A DNA stretch of 25,687 bases from Larix sibirica (GCA_004151065.3 NWUY0300037640.1:1-25687), one strand, 5' to 3'. Positions 9,468 through 19,800 are shown, counted from the stretch's first letter. Notes: a model not told the origin generated them from the sequence alone. Program-made: numbers and translations.

Positions 9468-11243
9468 ATGTCTGTGCATTGAAGTGGTCATGTGGTGAGA
9501 TATGAGCCCATAGGGGCTGAGATTCTTGAAGCATATCTAGAACTCAGAATCAAATTCAAAAGGGTAGGATGGTTTCGATACTGTGAAAAATTACAGGGCC
9601 ACCATGCAGGAGTTTCAAGAGCATTTGCTGAGGGGTTTGATGGGAAAACCGTTACTGTGGGATATGTGACTTTCCCTATTTCACAAAATTCAATCACCAT
9701 AGCAGCAAAATTCCCACAGGATGGAGAGCAGTGGTTTAAACTTCAAGTTGTTGACGTTGTGTAGTCTAATAGTTTCCAACTTGACAATTATAGAGACCCC
9801 GACTGACGCAAAGGAATTCTGTGGACTTGGCTCAAGCAAGAATATAGTGATCTACTGAATATGGTACAAAGGTATATTACGAGACGGGGAAGGTATGCAA
9901 CTGTTCATCTATACCACATGCGTTTTTTGCTACATCTGGATGGTATTGCAAAGATGAACCTCCCATTTTATTTCTTAAAGAGTTGATCTAAAATGGCCTC
10001 TCGGGTTAGAAGTTTCCCTGAAAGCCAACATAGTATATTCCATCAGGGTTTAATCAAGCTATTGATTAGTCAAGAATTGAACAAGTTCAATAAGATGTGG
10101 GATCATTTTGTATTATATTATGAGTTTGGTGCCTTAGGAAACCACTGTATATCGGGAGACACTAATAACGCTTCTACCAGTTGCAAAACCCTTGAAAATT
10201 GTGGCGCCGTCAGAATTGATGAGGAACAAACTTTTGAAAGGGAGGAAATAAAAACAAATTCAAGGATGAGAGGGGCTATAAAGCCACCCTCAGAAACTGA
10301 GAAGATTCAATCATGCATGGAAAAATGTTCAAATGATTCCTTGAATGATGAAAAAGAAACTGAAGCTCATAAAGGAAATCCTGAAAATTCAAAACCTTAT
10401 TACCTCAGAGGACCACATACTCGAGCCACAAATAAGTTGAGGCTAAATGCTCAAGCAATATTTGACCCTTCCTTGAAGGAGAAAAAGGTCATAGATTTGG
10501 ATAACTTATCATATCAAGAGCCCAGAAAGGATAAGAAGTCCAGGGTTAAATATTCAGTTCCGAGACTTGTACAAACAAGAGCGAGCTCTAGAATAAATAA
10601 AGGCAAAGAACATATGAGCTCGAATCCCATCAAATAGAACAGGTCTGTGGAGGTTAAGACAAACGAACATTTCCAGGGAACTAAAGAAACCCATGAGGAA
10701 ATCAAAGAGGAATCCAACTCGTCTATGGAAGTGGAGAAAAAAGTAGTTGAAATGTTACCTAATTTAGAGAAAATTATCAATGCAGTCCCATGTTCATCCT
10801 TAGTATAACTAGATGTGCCTATAGCCTCTAAAGAGGAACATAGCATTCAAAATGAAGGGTTTAAAGATAATACAAACACAGACATCGAATTCTCAATGGT
10901 CCGGGTAGAGAAGCAATTGGAGGAAACATTACCTGAAAACACCAAGCTTCAGACTAATAAGAGAATGGAAAATAAATTAAAGAAATCTAAGGTTCGAATC
11001 AAAGAATCGAAGAAGAAAAATAAGCAGGGACAGGGCAGGTTAAATGAAACGAACAAGGAGTGGAGTAAACTGCTTATTAAATATAACAAATTGTCTAGGT
11101 TTTCTCAAGGATTAAAGGACAATGAAATAATCAATAGGAAAAGGGGATATTGGAAAAGTAAATGTATGCTCGAAAGGAAAAAACATCAGGATAACCATGA
11201 TAAGTTGGGCATTCTGACAGAGTTAGGCACTCACGTGCTTTAG
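9468..11243 (+). pseudogene. Decayed plant repeat-family protein with W/GH/GE-WFK N-terminal domain
   Basis: From the ATG at 9468 one reading frame of 592 codons runs to the TAG/TTAG end at 11243, broken only by six in-frame stops at 9480, 9762, 9804, 9984, 10635 and 10806; no frameshift is needed. Residues about 9-92 contain RYEPIGAEILEAY, GW at 34-35, GHH at 44-46, FAEGFDGK at 53-60, VGYVTF at 64-69 and GEQWFK at 86-91. This pattern resembles the plant-specific, transposon-associated N-terminal domain found in many repeat-family proteins (I believe Pfam Transposase_32-like; not verified). Residues about 100-230 look folded (WLKQEYSDLL, LHLDGIAKMNLPFYF). The rest is charged, with a basic stretch near KDKKSRVKY and a Lys/Glu-rich, probably coiled-coil end. 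No catalytic motif was seen. Function is unknown, and the copy is not translatable as one protein. Confidence 0.65.
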
Positions 11244-12188
11244 GACACATTAGAGATCCAGAAAGCTGAACCTTCTCAAAGTCAGAGAGCTAAACCCAAG
11301 TGAATATGTTCCAATGCTATATGGATCGAGATTTAGCTTCCAGTTATTCAAAGTTTCATTTTGTTTCTCTCAATAAATATACAGAGTCTTTTCTCATAGT
11401 GTCCTAAATTTACTTAAGTTCATTTAGTTAGAAGAACTTCTTAAGTACAGTTATATTTTGTTAAAGATTACTACTAGTAGTGTAAATATTTCAAAGTAAA
11501 GACTTGGGACGTATGTATGTTTTCGAAATTATTAATTTTGATCATTAAAAGAGTCAGTTATCAGTTAGAAGATAATTTCGAAACCCTTAAAGGGAAAAGA
11601 AACTACATGTAGAGAAATGAAAAGAAGGAAGGGGTTCAATTTTTTCCTCTGATTTTGTGTGTATCTTGGAGAAACTGTAAGTCTTGATACAATTATATAT
11701 ATATATGTTCAGTGATCTTTTATGAATTAATGCTTTGTGCATCTCATTGTCTTTACTGCTGATTTGCTATTGAAATGGAAGATATATACGTTGCATAATG
11801 GTCTGTTCCAGTTTGATGAATTTTAAGCTTTATCATTCGTTGAAGTGAATTGCCATGTTCTTTCGTTGCTTCATGTTATAAATTTGTTATATGATGAAAA
11901 CTTTGAATTTATGAATGCCTATCTCATCTTATGTCTAAATGTTAAGCAGTAAATCTATGAATGACCTACATGTTTGATTCTATAAAACCATGAATGTATG
12001 TTATATTGCCTTTATCTTTCATTTCTATTCTTCAAGCCTTTCAAAACTGGAAAATATCTAAACCACAGAAAACTAAAACTTTTTTCTAATCCAAACCATA
12101 ACCTAAATGCCCTATCTTTTCCCTGTAGTAGTCCAGTGCAGACATTAGGGACAACAGTTCCAAATGTGTGCAAAATAAAACATTAGGC
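11244..12188. other. AT-rich spacer, no gene seen
   Basis: Non-coding sequence between the decayed 592-codon frame and the LINE. It has a short (AT)n run near 11693-11706. A chance frame at 11998-12186 has no recognisable content. The LINE 5' untranslated region may lie in its last part, but its boundary is not visible. Confidence 0.45.
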
Positions 12189-13256
12189 ATGATTGGAAAT
12201 GTGGGTTTTGTTGATCTGGCATCAAGGTTGTTAGAGAAGGACAAATATTTTGAGGATGGCTCTCAATACGAGCTTGAGATTGATGAGTATTAGGTGGATT
12301 AAACGAGGAGTGAATTCAATTCTACTACAGGGGTTATCTACCCAAAAAAACATTGTCTAGTCCACGTTCACTTTTGCATGTTGGAGCTTATAAGTCACTT
12401 CCAAAGCATTGGGACAATCGAGGTTATGTTTGAGTTAATGTGGTTTGCTCTACTAGTTCACAAGGGAATGAGATTGTTGTTAATGGAATATGGATAGAGG
12501 TTAGTGGCTCAGGATTATCTCCCTTGAGAGGAAAAACCCTAGATGAAGAGGTAGTTTTTTTCATAAGTCAAGTTTAACATTTAATCAATTTGAAGTTGGT
12601 CATATTCCTAGTGTCAGATTGGGTGCTCACCAAAGTTGTGAAGGTTTGGGGGTTAATCCTATGATAAAGGCAGCTGAGGTGGGTTCTCATTCAAGTTTAG
12701 CTTCCTTTGGTATAGGTGAAACTAATTTGAATCCTTCACAAAGAGTGGTAAAGGTGTTAATGAAGGGAGTTATGTGGGAACATAAGGAGAGGTATGTTGG
12801 CCTAGAGATTGAGAATAGTAGGGAGGTGTGTACGAGTAAAGGTTAGAATAAAAGGATCAGGTGGAGGATTAAGTGAAGGGAAGTAAATATAATAGAGGTG
12901 ATTTCAAGCTAGGGTTAATAAATAGTGGTGGAGGAACTGTAAAGGAATTGAATAGAAGGAAAAGAAAAAAGTGTGATAAGTAGAAGGTTTCTCTTGTTAA
13001 GTTAGTTCTTAGAGAGGATGTCAAATTGCATGAGGTCGTTGAGATGGATTTGCAGGCACTGGAGGAAATATTTCATGATTGCAAAGTGGGTGAGGTTTCT
13101 TTAAGGGAATGGATGTTGCAAGTTGAATGGGCTCCACAAATTGGGTATGTTCCATAATTTTTATTTTGTCGAGAGGCTAGTTAGTTTACTTGCTTAAGAA
13201 TCTAGAGTACATGAAAATGGTAGTGGCTATTAGTTATGGTCCAAGGGGGGGATATA
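12189..13256 (+). pseudogene. LINE ORF1, 5' half (interrupted by LTR element)
   Basis: From ATG 12189 a frame reads MIGNVGFVDLASRLLEKDKY. Further pieces in shifted frames follow: 12619-12846 in one frame, then from about 13000 a segment with LREDVKLHEVVEMDLQALEE and VSLREWMLQVEWAPQIGYVP. The motif LREW....W.P.IGYVP is what I expect at the start of the DUF4283 region of plant LINE ORF1, an RNA-binding protein. A shifted frame then reads YLLKNLEYMKMVVAISYGP up to about 13245, where the LTR element begins; the downstream flank resumes with KWDPVSLIPKPW, the next expected segment. The 5' third is only weakly recognisable, so the ORF1 start could lie elsewhere. Several stops and at least two frameshifts are present. 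Confidence 0.6.
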
Positions 13257-13547
13257 TGGGGTTAAATTTATATGTAACGAAGTAAATGTAAATGTAATCG
13301 TGGTTGGCCTAATGAAGGGCCCACATGTACAATGAGTGGATAGATATATAGAGTTCATGTAGTCATTGTTGAAGGAACAAGTGAATTGGATGTATAAATG
13401 TCTTAAGGTATTTGAAGGAGGTTCTCATACTATTTAAGGATTTATCCCGTAACTTATCTCAGTTATCTATCTTTGACCATGTTTACATTATTTTACATGA
13501 TGTTTACTTTGTTATAGTATGCTATCTTAAGGATTTGGTTCATAACA
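13257..13547 (+). repeat. 5' LTR of the nested element
   Basis: It starts TGGGGTTAAAT and ends GGATTTGGTTCATAACA, two bases before the primer-binding site. It aligns with 15442-15752 along its whole length through blocks such as CCTAATGAAGG.CCCACATGT, AGTCATTGTTGAAGGAACA and GTGAATTGGATGTAT. By eye the two copies differ at roughly one base in seven, plus indels, so the insertion is old. Confidence 0.85.
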
Positions 13548-13549
13548 TT

Positions 13550-13563
13550 TGGTATCAAAGCCA
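13550..13563 (+). other. Primer-binding site (tRNA-iMet) of the nested element
   Basis: TGGTATCAAAGCCA matches the plant initiator-methionine primer-binding sequence TGGTATCAGAGCCA at 13 of 14 bases and lies two bases after the CA end of the 5' LTR. Confidence 0.88.
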
Positions 13564-14254
13564 TTTTATCTATAACATTGGGGGACATGATATAGAAATT
13601 TTGTGACACTTTAGGAAACATGGCGAAGTACATGTGGTAAGAATTTCAAGTCTTGGTTCATTATCAATTTGGAGTTATAGTTTGTGGAATTCAAGAGTTT
13701 TTACTAGTGTAGAAACTAGTCTCAAACATGTTTTTAAGGAAAAAATATTATATCTAAAGCTTGAAAGCTCCAAATTTAGTGACACTAGTTTCATGAGAAA
13801 GAAGATATGCCAGAGTGTTTTTGGTAAACATTTGAGAAGGAAAATAGGAAAATCAGACATGTGTCATGTCATGCAATTTTGCTCTTCTGAAAGGGACAAA
13901 AAAAACAGGTTTCAGGAGAGTTACCATAATTTTCCCTCGGCACATCAAAATTTGGTCAAACTTGTGACGTTGCAGAGAAGACATATATAAAAGAATACAA
14001 ATTGAAATTTCATACTCAAAGGGGCTGAAATTGTCAGCCAATAAGATAATATCCAAATCAAGGTTTTAAAAGTTATGCTATTTTGAATTTAGTATATTTT
14101 TTTACTAGAAGGTTTGATTTATGTGATTCAAAAGAAATTGGAAAAAGGAAACACATGATAATATGTTGGAAAAATAATATTATCCATTTTTCATTTATTT
14201 TGAAAACATATAGTTTGGAATTTGAGGATTTTGGTTAGACCTCAGCTAAGAAAA
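13564..14254 (+). other. Leader of the nested LTR element
   Basis: The region lies between the primer-binding site and the gag frame. It contains a 118-codon open frame (13634-13990) with a Lys/Ser-rich composition and no recognisable motif. It may be a chance frame or the decayed N-terminal part of gag in another phase. Confidence 0.4.
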
Positions 14255-14895
14255 ATGGTAATAGATAAGTTTAGTGGAGATGAAGATAAAGATTAAATCA
14301 ATCCAAAATAATGCTAAGCATTGTGAAGGGAAATTTTGAAAATCCTTATAGTATTTATTTTTATGATGAAGCTCATAAGTGGTGGACACGTCTTGATATA
14401 AATACTCAAGCATACGCTACATGGGAAGTATTTGAGGAACTCTTCTAAAAAATATGGATCAAGGACTCAAAAGTGGAATAAATGAATACAATTCAAGATG
14501 AATTGAAAGAAGAAATAGAGGAACTCAAGGAGAAAGGTGAGCATTTTCCAAATATACAATCGCTTAATGAATCACTCATTAAGAACTGGTTCATAAATTG
14601 AGGAAAGGAAATATTAGGAAAGGAAAGTGGGAAAGGGATCTTGGATGAAGAGACTACCAAAATACTTGAAGAAGAAAGTTGCAAGAAGGATGAAAAATCT
14701 TTAAATGTGGATGAGGTAGAATTAGAAATGAAATCTATAATTGAAGAAAGACGTAATAATTTGATGGATGGAATCTCATTACAGCTTCAAAAAGAGAAGA
14801 AAGACAAGATTCAAGAAGGTCACCAGAAAATACTTGAAGAAGTTGAGCATCGGCTTAAAAATATCAAAGTCAAATATGAGGGAATACAAAATTAG
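14255..14895 (+). pseudogene. gag: Gag-like protein of the nested element, broken
   Basis: An ATG at 14255 opens KFSGDED, then a frameshift leads into a frame that stays constant from about 14330 to 14895. It has stops at 14446, 14479 and 14599. The segment DEAHKWWTRLDIN, followed by TWEVFEELF and KIWIKDSKVE, matches the conserved core of the plant retrotransposon gag family (Retrotrans_gag), whose usual pattern is A..WW..L......W..F...F...F. The C-terminal 85 codons after 14641 are Lys/Glu-rich and probably form a long helix or coiled coil. No CCHC knuckle follows and no polymerase domain is present. The gag core is confident; the start and the role of the helical tail are inference. Confidence 0.72.
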
Positions 14896-15390
14896 GTAGC
14901 ATTGAATACCAAGCACAAAGGTTAGAGGATGCCATTATCTCTAAAGTGAAATTTGTTGATATGGATGTGTAGAATGAAGGAAAAGCATCAAAGGTGAAAC
15001 CATATCGCATCATCATTACCAAGAGAGTTTCCAAGAAAGACATGAATATCTGCGTCGACACTACTAAAGAACCAGATGGAATAATAAACAATATTCATGG
15101 AGAAATGCACCACAAAATCATTATTCAAAATATATTAGTAGAGGCTAGAAACTACAACAATTTGGAGAAATCATAACAACAACACATGGAATCAAAATTA
15201 TGCAACCACCAACTATTAAGGATTAGGACCGAAAATAATTGAATTTGGATGGATGGATCATCATCAATGGAATAAGAAAGCATGAATATAAAAAAACATA
15301 TTACTTGGTTTCTTCACATGGAAAGCCCTTAACTACAAACCTTTAAAGACATATCTTTTTGAAGTAGGGTACTATGTTATGACTTGATGT
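14896..15390 (+). other. 3' interior of the nested LTR element, non-coding
   Basis: There is no protease, integrase or reverse transcriptase motif in any frame between the end of gag and the polypurine tract. A 60-codon open run at 14994-15176 (DMNICVDTTKEPDGIINN) continues the Lys-rich composition of gag and may be its shifted C-terminal tail. Confidence 0.5.
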
Positions 15391-15403
15391 GGGGTGGGGG
15401 GGG
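15391..15403 (+). other. Candidate polypurine tract
   Basis: GGGGTGGGGGGGG lies about 40 bases before the 3' LTR start assigned at 15442. The gap is larger than usual, so either the LTR begins earlier or the purine-rich AAGGTAGGTAGAAA directly at 15428-15441 is the true tract. Confidence 0.45.
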
Positions 15404-15441
15404 CTTAAATGTGTACAACATGACCCCAAGGTAGGTAGAAA

Positions 15442-15752
15442 TGGGGTTAAATGCTTATGTAATGAATTAAACATATATGTAATAGTGGTCATCCTAATGA
15501 AGGTCCCACATGTGNTAATGAGTGAATAGGTATATATAGAGGCCATCTAGTCATTGTTGAAGGAACATGTGAATTGGATGTATGAATGTCTTGGGGTATT
15601 TGGAAGAGGTTTTTATATTCTTTAAGGATTTATTGTGTAATTAATCTCTAATATATATATATATATATCTTTGAGTTGTGCTTCATGTTTACATTGTTGT
15701 TAAGGTGTGTAATTTGTTATACTAAGCTATCTTAAGGATTTGGTTCATAGCA
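15442..15752 (+). repeat. 3' LTR of the nested element
   Basis: It starts TGGGGTTAAATG and ends GGATTTGGTTCATAGCA, parallel to the 5' LTR. It differs by carrying an (AT)n expansion at about 15650-15669 that is absent from the 5' copy, and it includes the only ambiguous base in the window (15515). Confidence 0.85.
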
Positions 15753-16490
15753 CAATTCATCAAAAATGGGATCCAGTATCCCTTATACCGAAACCATGGA
15801 CACCATTGTTTGACTCTCATTTGGAAAGATTTGATATAATTCCGATTTGGGTGAAATTTCCAAGGATCCCCTTGGATACTTGGTGTCTAGAGGTATTTAG
15901 AGAAATGAGAAATTCCCTTGGTTCCTTCTTAGATGTATACATGAGCTTCATTGATTCAATAATTATGTCAATTGCTCAACTATTGGTAGGTATTGAGTTA
16001 AGATATGGATTTAGTCTCCCCTATACTGAAACCATGGACACCATTTTTTGACTCTCATTTGGAAAGATTTGATATAAGTTTGATTTGGGTGAAATTTCCA
16101 AGGATCCCCTTGGAATTTGGGTGTTAGAGGTATTCAGGGAAATTAGAAATTCCCTTGGTTCCTTCTTAGATGTATACATGAGCTTCATTGATTCAGGAAT
16201 TATGTCAATTGCTTGACTATTGGTAGGGATTGAGTTAAGATATGGATTCACTGGTGAAATGAGTATGCATAAAGGGTTACATAATTTTATGCATCATTTG
16301 GACTGCTGATGGGTTCCTTTCAAGTGTACTAGATGTCATAGTTATGGACATATAGCTTAGTATTTTAAGCTTCCATTTCATAAAAGGGTTTGGATGCATA
16401 ATGATTAGGTGGTAGGAGGGGAACAAGCTCCAAGTAAGCCTTTGGATCTTATGTTGGATGTTGTTCCAAAGAAGTAAAAAATTATGGATA
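15753..16490 (+). pseudogene. LINE ORF1, 3' half: DUF4283 region (duplicated) and CCHC knuckle
   Basis: Directly after the 3' LTR the frame reads SLIPKPWTPLFDSHLERFD, IPIWVKFPRIPLDTWCLEVF and LGSFLDVYMSF, the conserved second half of the DUF4283 domain of plant LINE ORF1, which binds element RNA. This segment occurs twice (15770-16007 and 16008-16245) as a tandem duplication; the second copy has a stop (TTTTGA) and a deletion in the WVKFPRIPL segment. At about 16321-16362 a CCHC-type knuckle follows (CTRCHSYGH), but the last cysteine is replaced by tyrosine and a TAG stop precedes it. The frame then continues into a charged tail ending at about 16478. Confidence 0.8.
15770..16245 (+). repeat. 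238-bp tandem duplication inside LINE ORF1
   Basis: GAAACCATGGACACCATT occurs at 15790 and 16028, and the two copies align throughout with about 20 differences by eye. The unit boundaries share the short sequence GGAT(T/C), consistent with microhomology- or slippage-based duplication. The first copy starts only about 18 bases after the nested LTR element. Confidence 0.9.
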
Positions 16491-16607
16491 TTGAACATTC
16501 GATGAGTAGGGTAAGTAAGGACTTTTTGGTCTATAGGAGGAGATATGACATACTATGTCAAAATATAAATAGTTTATTTTAGGTCTTATGTGGGCATAAT
16601 ACTATCA

Positions 16608-17210
16608 ATTGATCGGCATATTGACATTGATATGGATCAACTAGAAGTTGGACTGGGAGCATCCTTATACTCCCAATATCTAAATAAAGAGGTCACATTT
16701 ATGAACTTCTATGGTCCTTATGTTGAGAGGGTACCTTATTAAGAGAGGATTTTTAGAATGAATGTTATTAAATAAGAGAATGCCATTTTTTTGGGCGGGG
16801 GAGGGGGGATTATAACTTTTCTATTGGAAGTGTTGAAATATGGGGACCCTAGGCTCAAGTTGATCCTTTTTTCTTTTCTTTTCTCAAGGATATTGGAGAA
16901 GGCCGATCTTTGTGATGTAGAGCCTAACAAGTTGATACATACATGGAGGAACAAGTAGGTAGGGGAAGATAAAATTGAAAAGTGTTAGATATATTTATCT
17001 TCATAAGCTCTAATGAATGATCAAGTGAGGATTAGACAGTGGGTTGTGTTAGGTAGATATTTGAAGCATCTTCATGTCTTTCTTAAAATTGAAACTATAT
17101 GGAGAATGCCTTCAAGTCCCTTTAATTTTAACCCTATTTGGATGGAGGAGGGAGAATTTGTAAAGTTGGTCAAGAAGAGGCGGGTTCCATTCAATGGGTC
17201 CTAAAATGTT
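16608..17210 (+). pseudogene. LINE ORF2 endonuclease domain, decayed
   Basis: The segment VTFMNFYGPYVERVPY (16692-16739) matches the central beta-strand and Tyr-x-Pro region of LINE APE-type endonucleases, which nick the target DNA. GGDYNFSIGSVEIWG (16801-16848) matches the catalytic GGD.N motif with aspartate and asparagine kept. After a frameshift in a T/C-rich run at about 16866-16885, ILEKADLCDVEPNKLIHTWRN (to about 16955) matches the late L.D..P....TW.N motif. Stops occur after YVERVPY, after IWGP and after WRNK. The N-terminal part, including the first catalytic residues, was not recognised. Confidence 0.72.
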
Positions 17211-17637
17211 TCAATTTATCTAAATTTGAAACAAAGTTAAAGAAGATCATATAGTCAATTTTAAATTAGGCTCATGAGAAAAAGGTAAGTGACGAGCATG
17301 AGCTTGTGGCTTATGAGTCAAAGTTGAAGATTTAAATAACTAAGATATGGATGGCATCAAAATGAGGAGAAAAAAAATATGGTTCACCATCTAGAGCAAA
17401 GGAAACGAAATATCTGGTTAGATAAAGAAGAAAGTTGGAGACTTAAAAGAATAGCCTTGGGCTAGCAAAAGGTGATGCATTTTCAAAGTTTTTTCATTAG
17501 TATTAATTCATAAGAAGAATGTAAAAACTATTGGAAAGGTAACTAGGTTTGATGGGATTATGGTTACCAACTTTGAGGACATTGCTTGAATAGGTGTTGA
17601 ACACTTTAATAAGATTTACAAGAAGGCAAGGTTAGTA

Positions 17638-18600
17638 TAAGAAGTGGTTAAAATGACAACATATTTTCCTATATTTGTCAATGAGGACAATAATTTAATA
17701 TTACTAGAGGAAGTTTCCAAAAAGGAGTTGCCAATAGTCCTTGATTCATTCCAAAAGGAAAAAGTCCAAGTTTTGGTGGATGGCCTATGGATTTTTTCTT
17801 GGGGTTCTATGAAACTATCAAAGAGGATGTGTTAAGAGTGATAGAAGAGTCTAGGATTCTAGGAATATTATAGTTTCATTTTATTCTACATTCATAGCCC
17901 ATATTCCCAAATCTAATGATCCTACATCATTTGAATGATATAGGCCTATTTCCTTATGCAACTGTATTTATAAGATTGTGGCAAAAATCATAGCTATGAG
18001 ACTAAAGAGTTTGTTTTATATCTCTATTTATAATGAATAGTTTGGTTTCCTATTGAGAAGATAGATACATTAAGCTATAAGTGTAGCTCAGGAGGGAATA
18101 CATTCTATTAAGGAAAAAAAAATACAAGCTATGGGGGTTAAATTGGATCTTTTGAAGGCTTATGATAGGACTAGTTGGGTTTACTAAAGAATGATGCTAA
18201 TTTACCAAGAATTTTATGTTCATTTTGTAAATTGGGTAATGAGTTTTGTCACATCAATGCCTTTATCTATCTTTATTAATGATTCAACATCTTCTTTATT
18301 TAGGGTTGGTAGGGGTTTGAGATAAGTTTTCCCTTCATCACCTCTGCTTTTCCTCATTATGGTTGAAGGTTTTAGTAGGGATTTATTGGAGGCAAAGAGA
18401 ATGGGCTTATTTAAGGGTATCCAAATAGGAGTTTCATTATATCTATCACATCTACTATTTGTGGATGTTATTCTTCTTTTCTGTGATGGATTTAGAAGGG
18501 ATGCATTGAAATTGATGGAGGTAATTGATTTATATTGTATTTCAATAAGAATAAATATGAATGTGGGTAAATCGACGATTTATTTTTAGGAGATTGAGGA
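17638..18600 (+). pseudogene. LINE ORF2 reverse transcriptase domain, decayed
   Basis: The domain copies element RNA into DNA. From 17644 the frame shows YFPIFVNEDNNLILLEEVSKKEL and LDSFQKEKV, the usual lead-in. About 17905-18015 gives PKSNDPTSFE, a stop, then YRPISLCNCIYKIVAKIIAMRLK. Motif A is present as KLDLLKAYDRTSW (18139-18178). Motif B is RGLR, a stop where glutamine is expected, then SPLLFLIMVEGFSR (about 18314-18376). The catalytic motif C, usually F/Y-A-D-D, reads F-V-D-V at 18458-18469, so the second aspartate is lost. Several frameshifts separate these blocks. The polymerase cannot be active. Confidence 0.85.
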
Positions 18601-18889
18601 TGAAAATGAAAGATTTAGTTCTTAATTATTTCCTTTCAAACAAATTTTACTATAGAATGGTTTAAATTATTTTGGATTTTTTTTATAAAAACCAATGACT
18701 ATATTAAAAGAGATTAGGACTAGGTCGTGGCTAAGGTAGAAACAATATTTTCTATATGGTACTGCAATAAATGACTTTCATGTGGGGGAAGGCTTGTGTT
18801 ATCCAAGTTGGTCGTAGGGGAGATTATGTTTTTTAGATGTCTCTAGCATTCATCTTGAAAGGTGTCCTTGAGAAGACAGGGAGGATCAA

Positions 18890-19800
18890 ATTCAAATTCC
18901 CCTAATCAGGGGACAAGGAAAAGGGTGGTATAACATGGGTTAATTGGAAGAAAATTACATTTCCCAAGGAATTGGGTGGATGGAGACTCAAAACTATTCA
19001 TCAATTTTCAAAATCTCTAGTTTCAAATTGTGGATGGAGATTGATTACAAATAAGCACCCTTGGGGTTAGGTTATAATCCAAAAATATGAAGATCTTGAT
19101 AATGTTGAAGATTGGATTAGGAACTTATCCTATTAAGTCTTATCATAAATATTCCATCATATGGAAGGAAATACTATTGGCATTTCCAATGATGAGTAGT
19201 TGGGTTGTATGGAAGGTGGGCATGGGAGAACATAGTTAGATTGGCATAAGATCCATGGATAGGAGGTGATGAAAATTATAGACTCTCATGAAATTTGGTG
19301 AAATCCATGTGTGAAATGGGATTCTTCACTCTCAGCCATGTGGAAGATCTTGATATCATTTTGATTTGGAGCTAGGAGTGAAAATCAACAAAAACAATTG
19401 GTTTATATAATGAGGGTGTTACAACTTGGGAAGGGTACATTGCTTCTTTAAGATCATGTTCATATAAAGGATTTTGGGGATCAATTGATATGGTTGAATA
19501 ACTTAGATGGTAGACTTTATACACCTACGATGTGTTATAAGGTTCTATGTGAGGATGATGTTGTGGTGAATTTAGAGTGGTGGTTTAATATTATATGGAA
19601 ATTCAAATTCCCTATCAAGTTGAGGATTTTTATGTGGTCATTTATCAGAAATAATATTCTTACTTGGGACATTTAACAAAAGATGAGTATACATGGTCCC
19701 AATGGGTGTCTCTTTGCAAGGAAGTTGAGGAGACTATTATGTATTTGTTTTTATTATGCCTTTTTATTGTTCAAGTATGGAAAGAGGGAGAGCCCATTTA
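18890..19800 (+). pseudogene. LINE ORF2 connecting region and zf-RVT zinc-binding domain, decayed
   Basis: From about 18950 the frames give GGWRLKTIHQFSKSLVSNCGWRLI and, further on, LIWLNNLDGRLYTPTMCYKVL (19481-19543), the usual lead-in to the zinc-binding domain. WKFKFPIKLRIFMWSFIRNNILTWD (19600-19673) and CKEVEETIMYLFLLCLFIVQVW (about 19718-19782) match the zf-RVT pattern that follows reverse transcriptase in plant LINEs. In the second block the expected histidine in HLF..C is tyrosine, and the first C..C pair is incomplete. Stops lie at 19674 and elsewhere. Confidence 0.78.

Larger units (their letters stand above)
13257..15752 (+). mobile_element. Gag-only non-autonomous LTR retrotransposon nested in LINE ORF1
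   Basis: Two similar direct repeats of about 300 bases (13257-13547 and 15442-15752) bound a 1.9-kb interior. The interior begins with a primer-binding site (13550-13563), contains one gag-like frame (about 14255-14895), and ends after a G-rich polypurine stretch (15391-15403). No protease, integrase or reverse transcriptase is present and there is no room for them, so the element must have been mobilised by a partner, as known for plant TR-GAG and similar elements. The LTR start could instead be at 13237/15421, because similarity extends weakly that far. No clear 5-bp target duplication was seen. LINE ORF1 sequence lies on both sides. Confidence 0.85.

Noticed and set aside
9480-10808. Six in-frame stops as possible stop-codon reassignment or readthrough
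   Set aside because: The sequence looks like plant nuclear DNA, where stops are standard, and all three stop codons occur; decay is the simpler reading.
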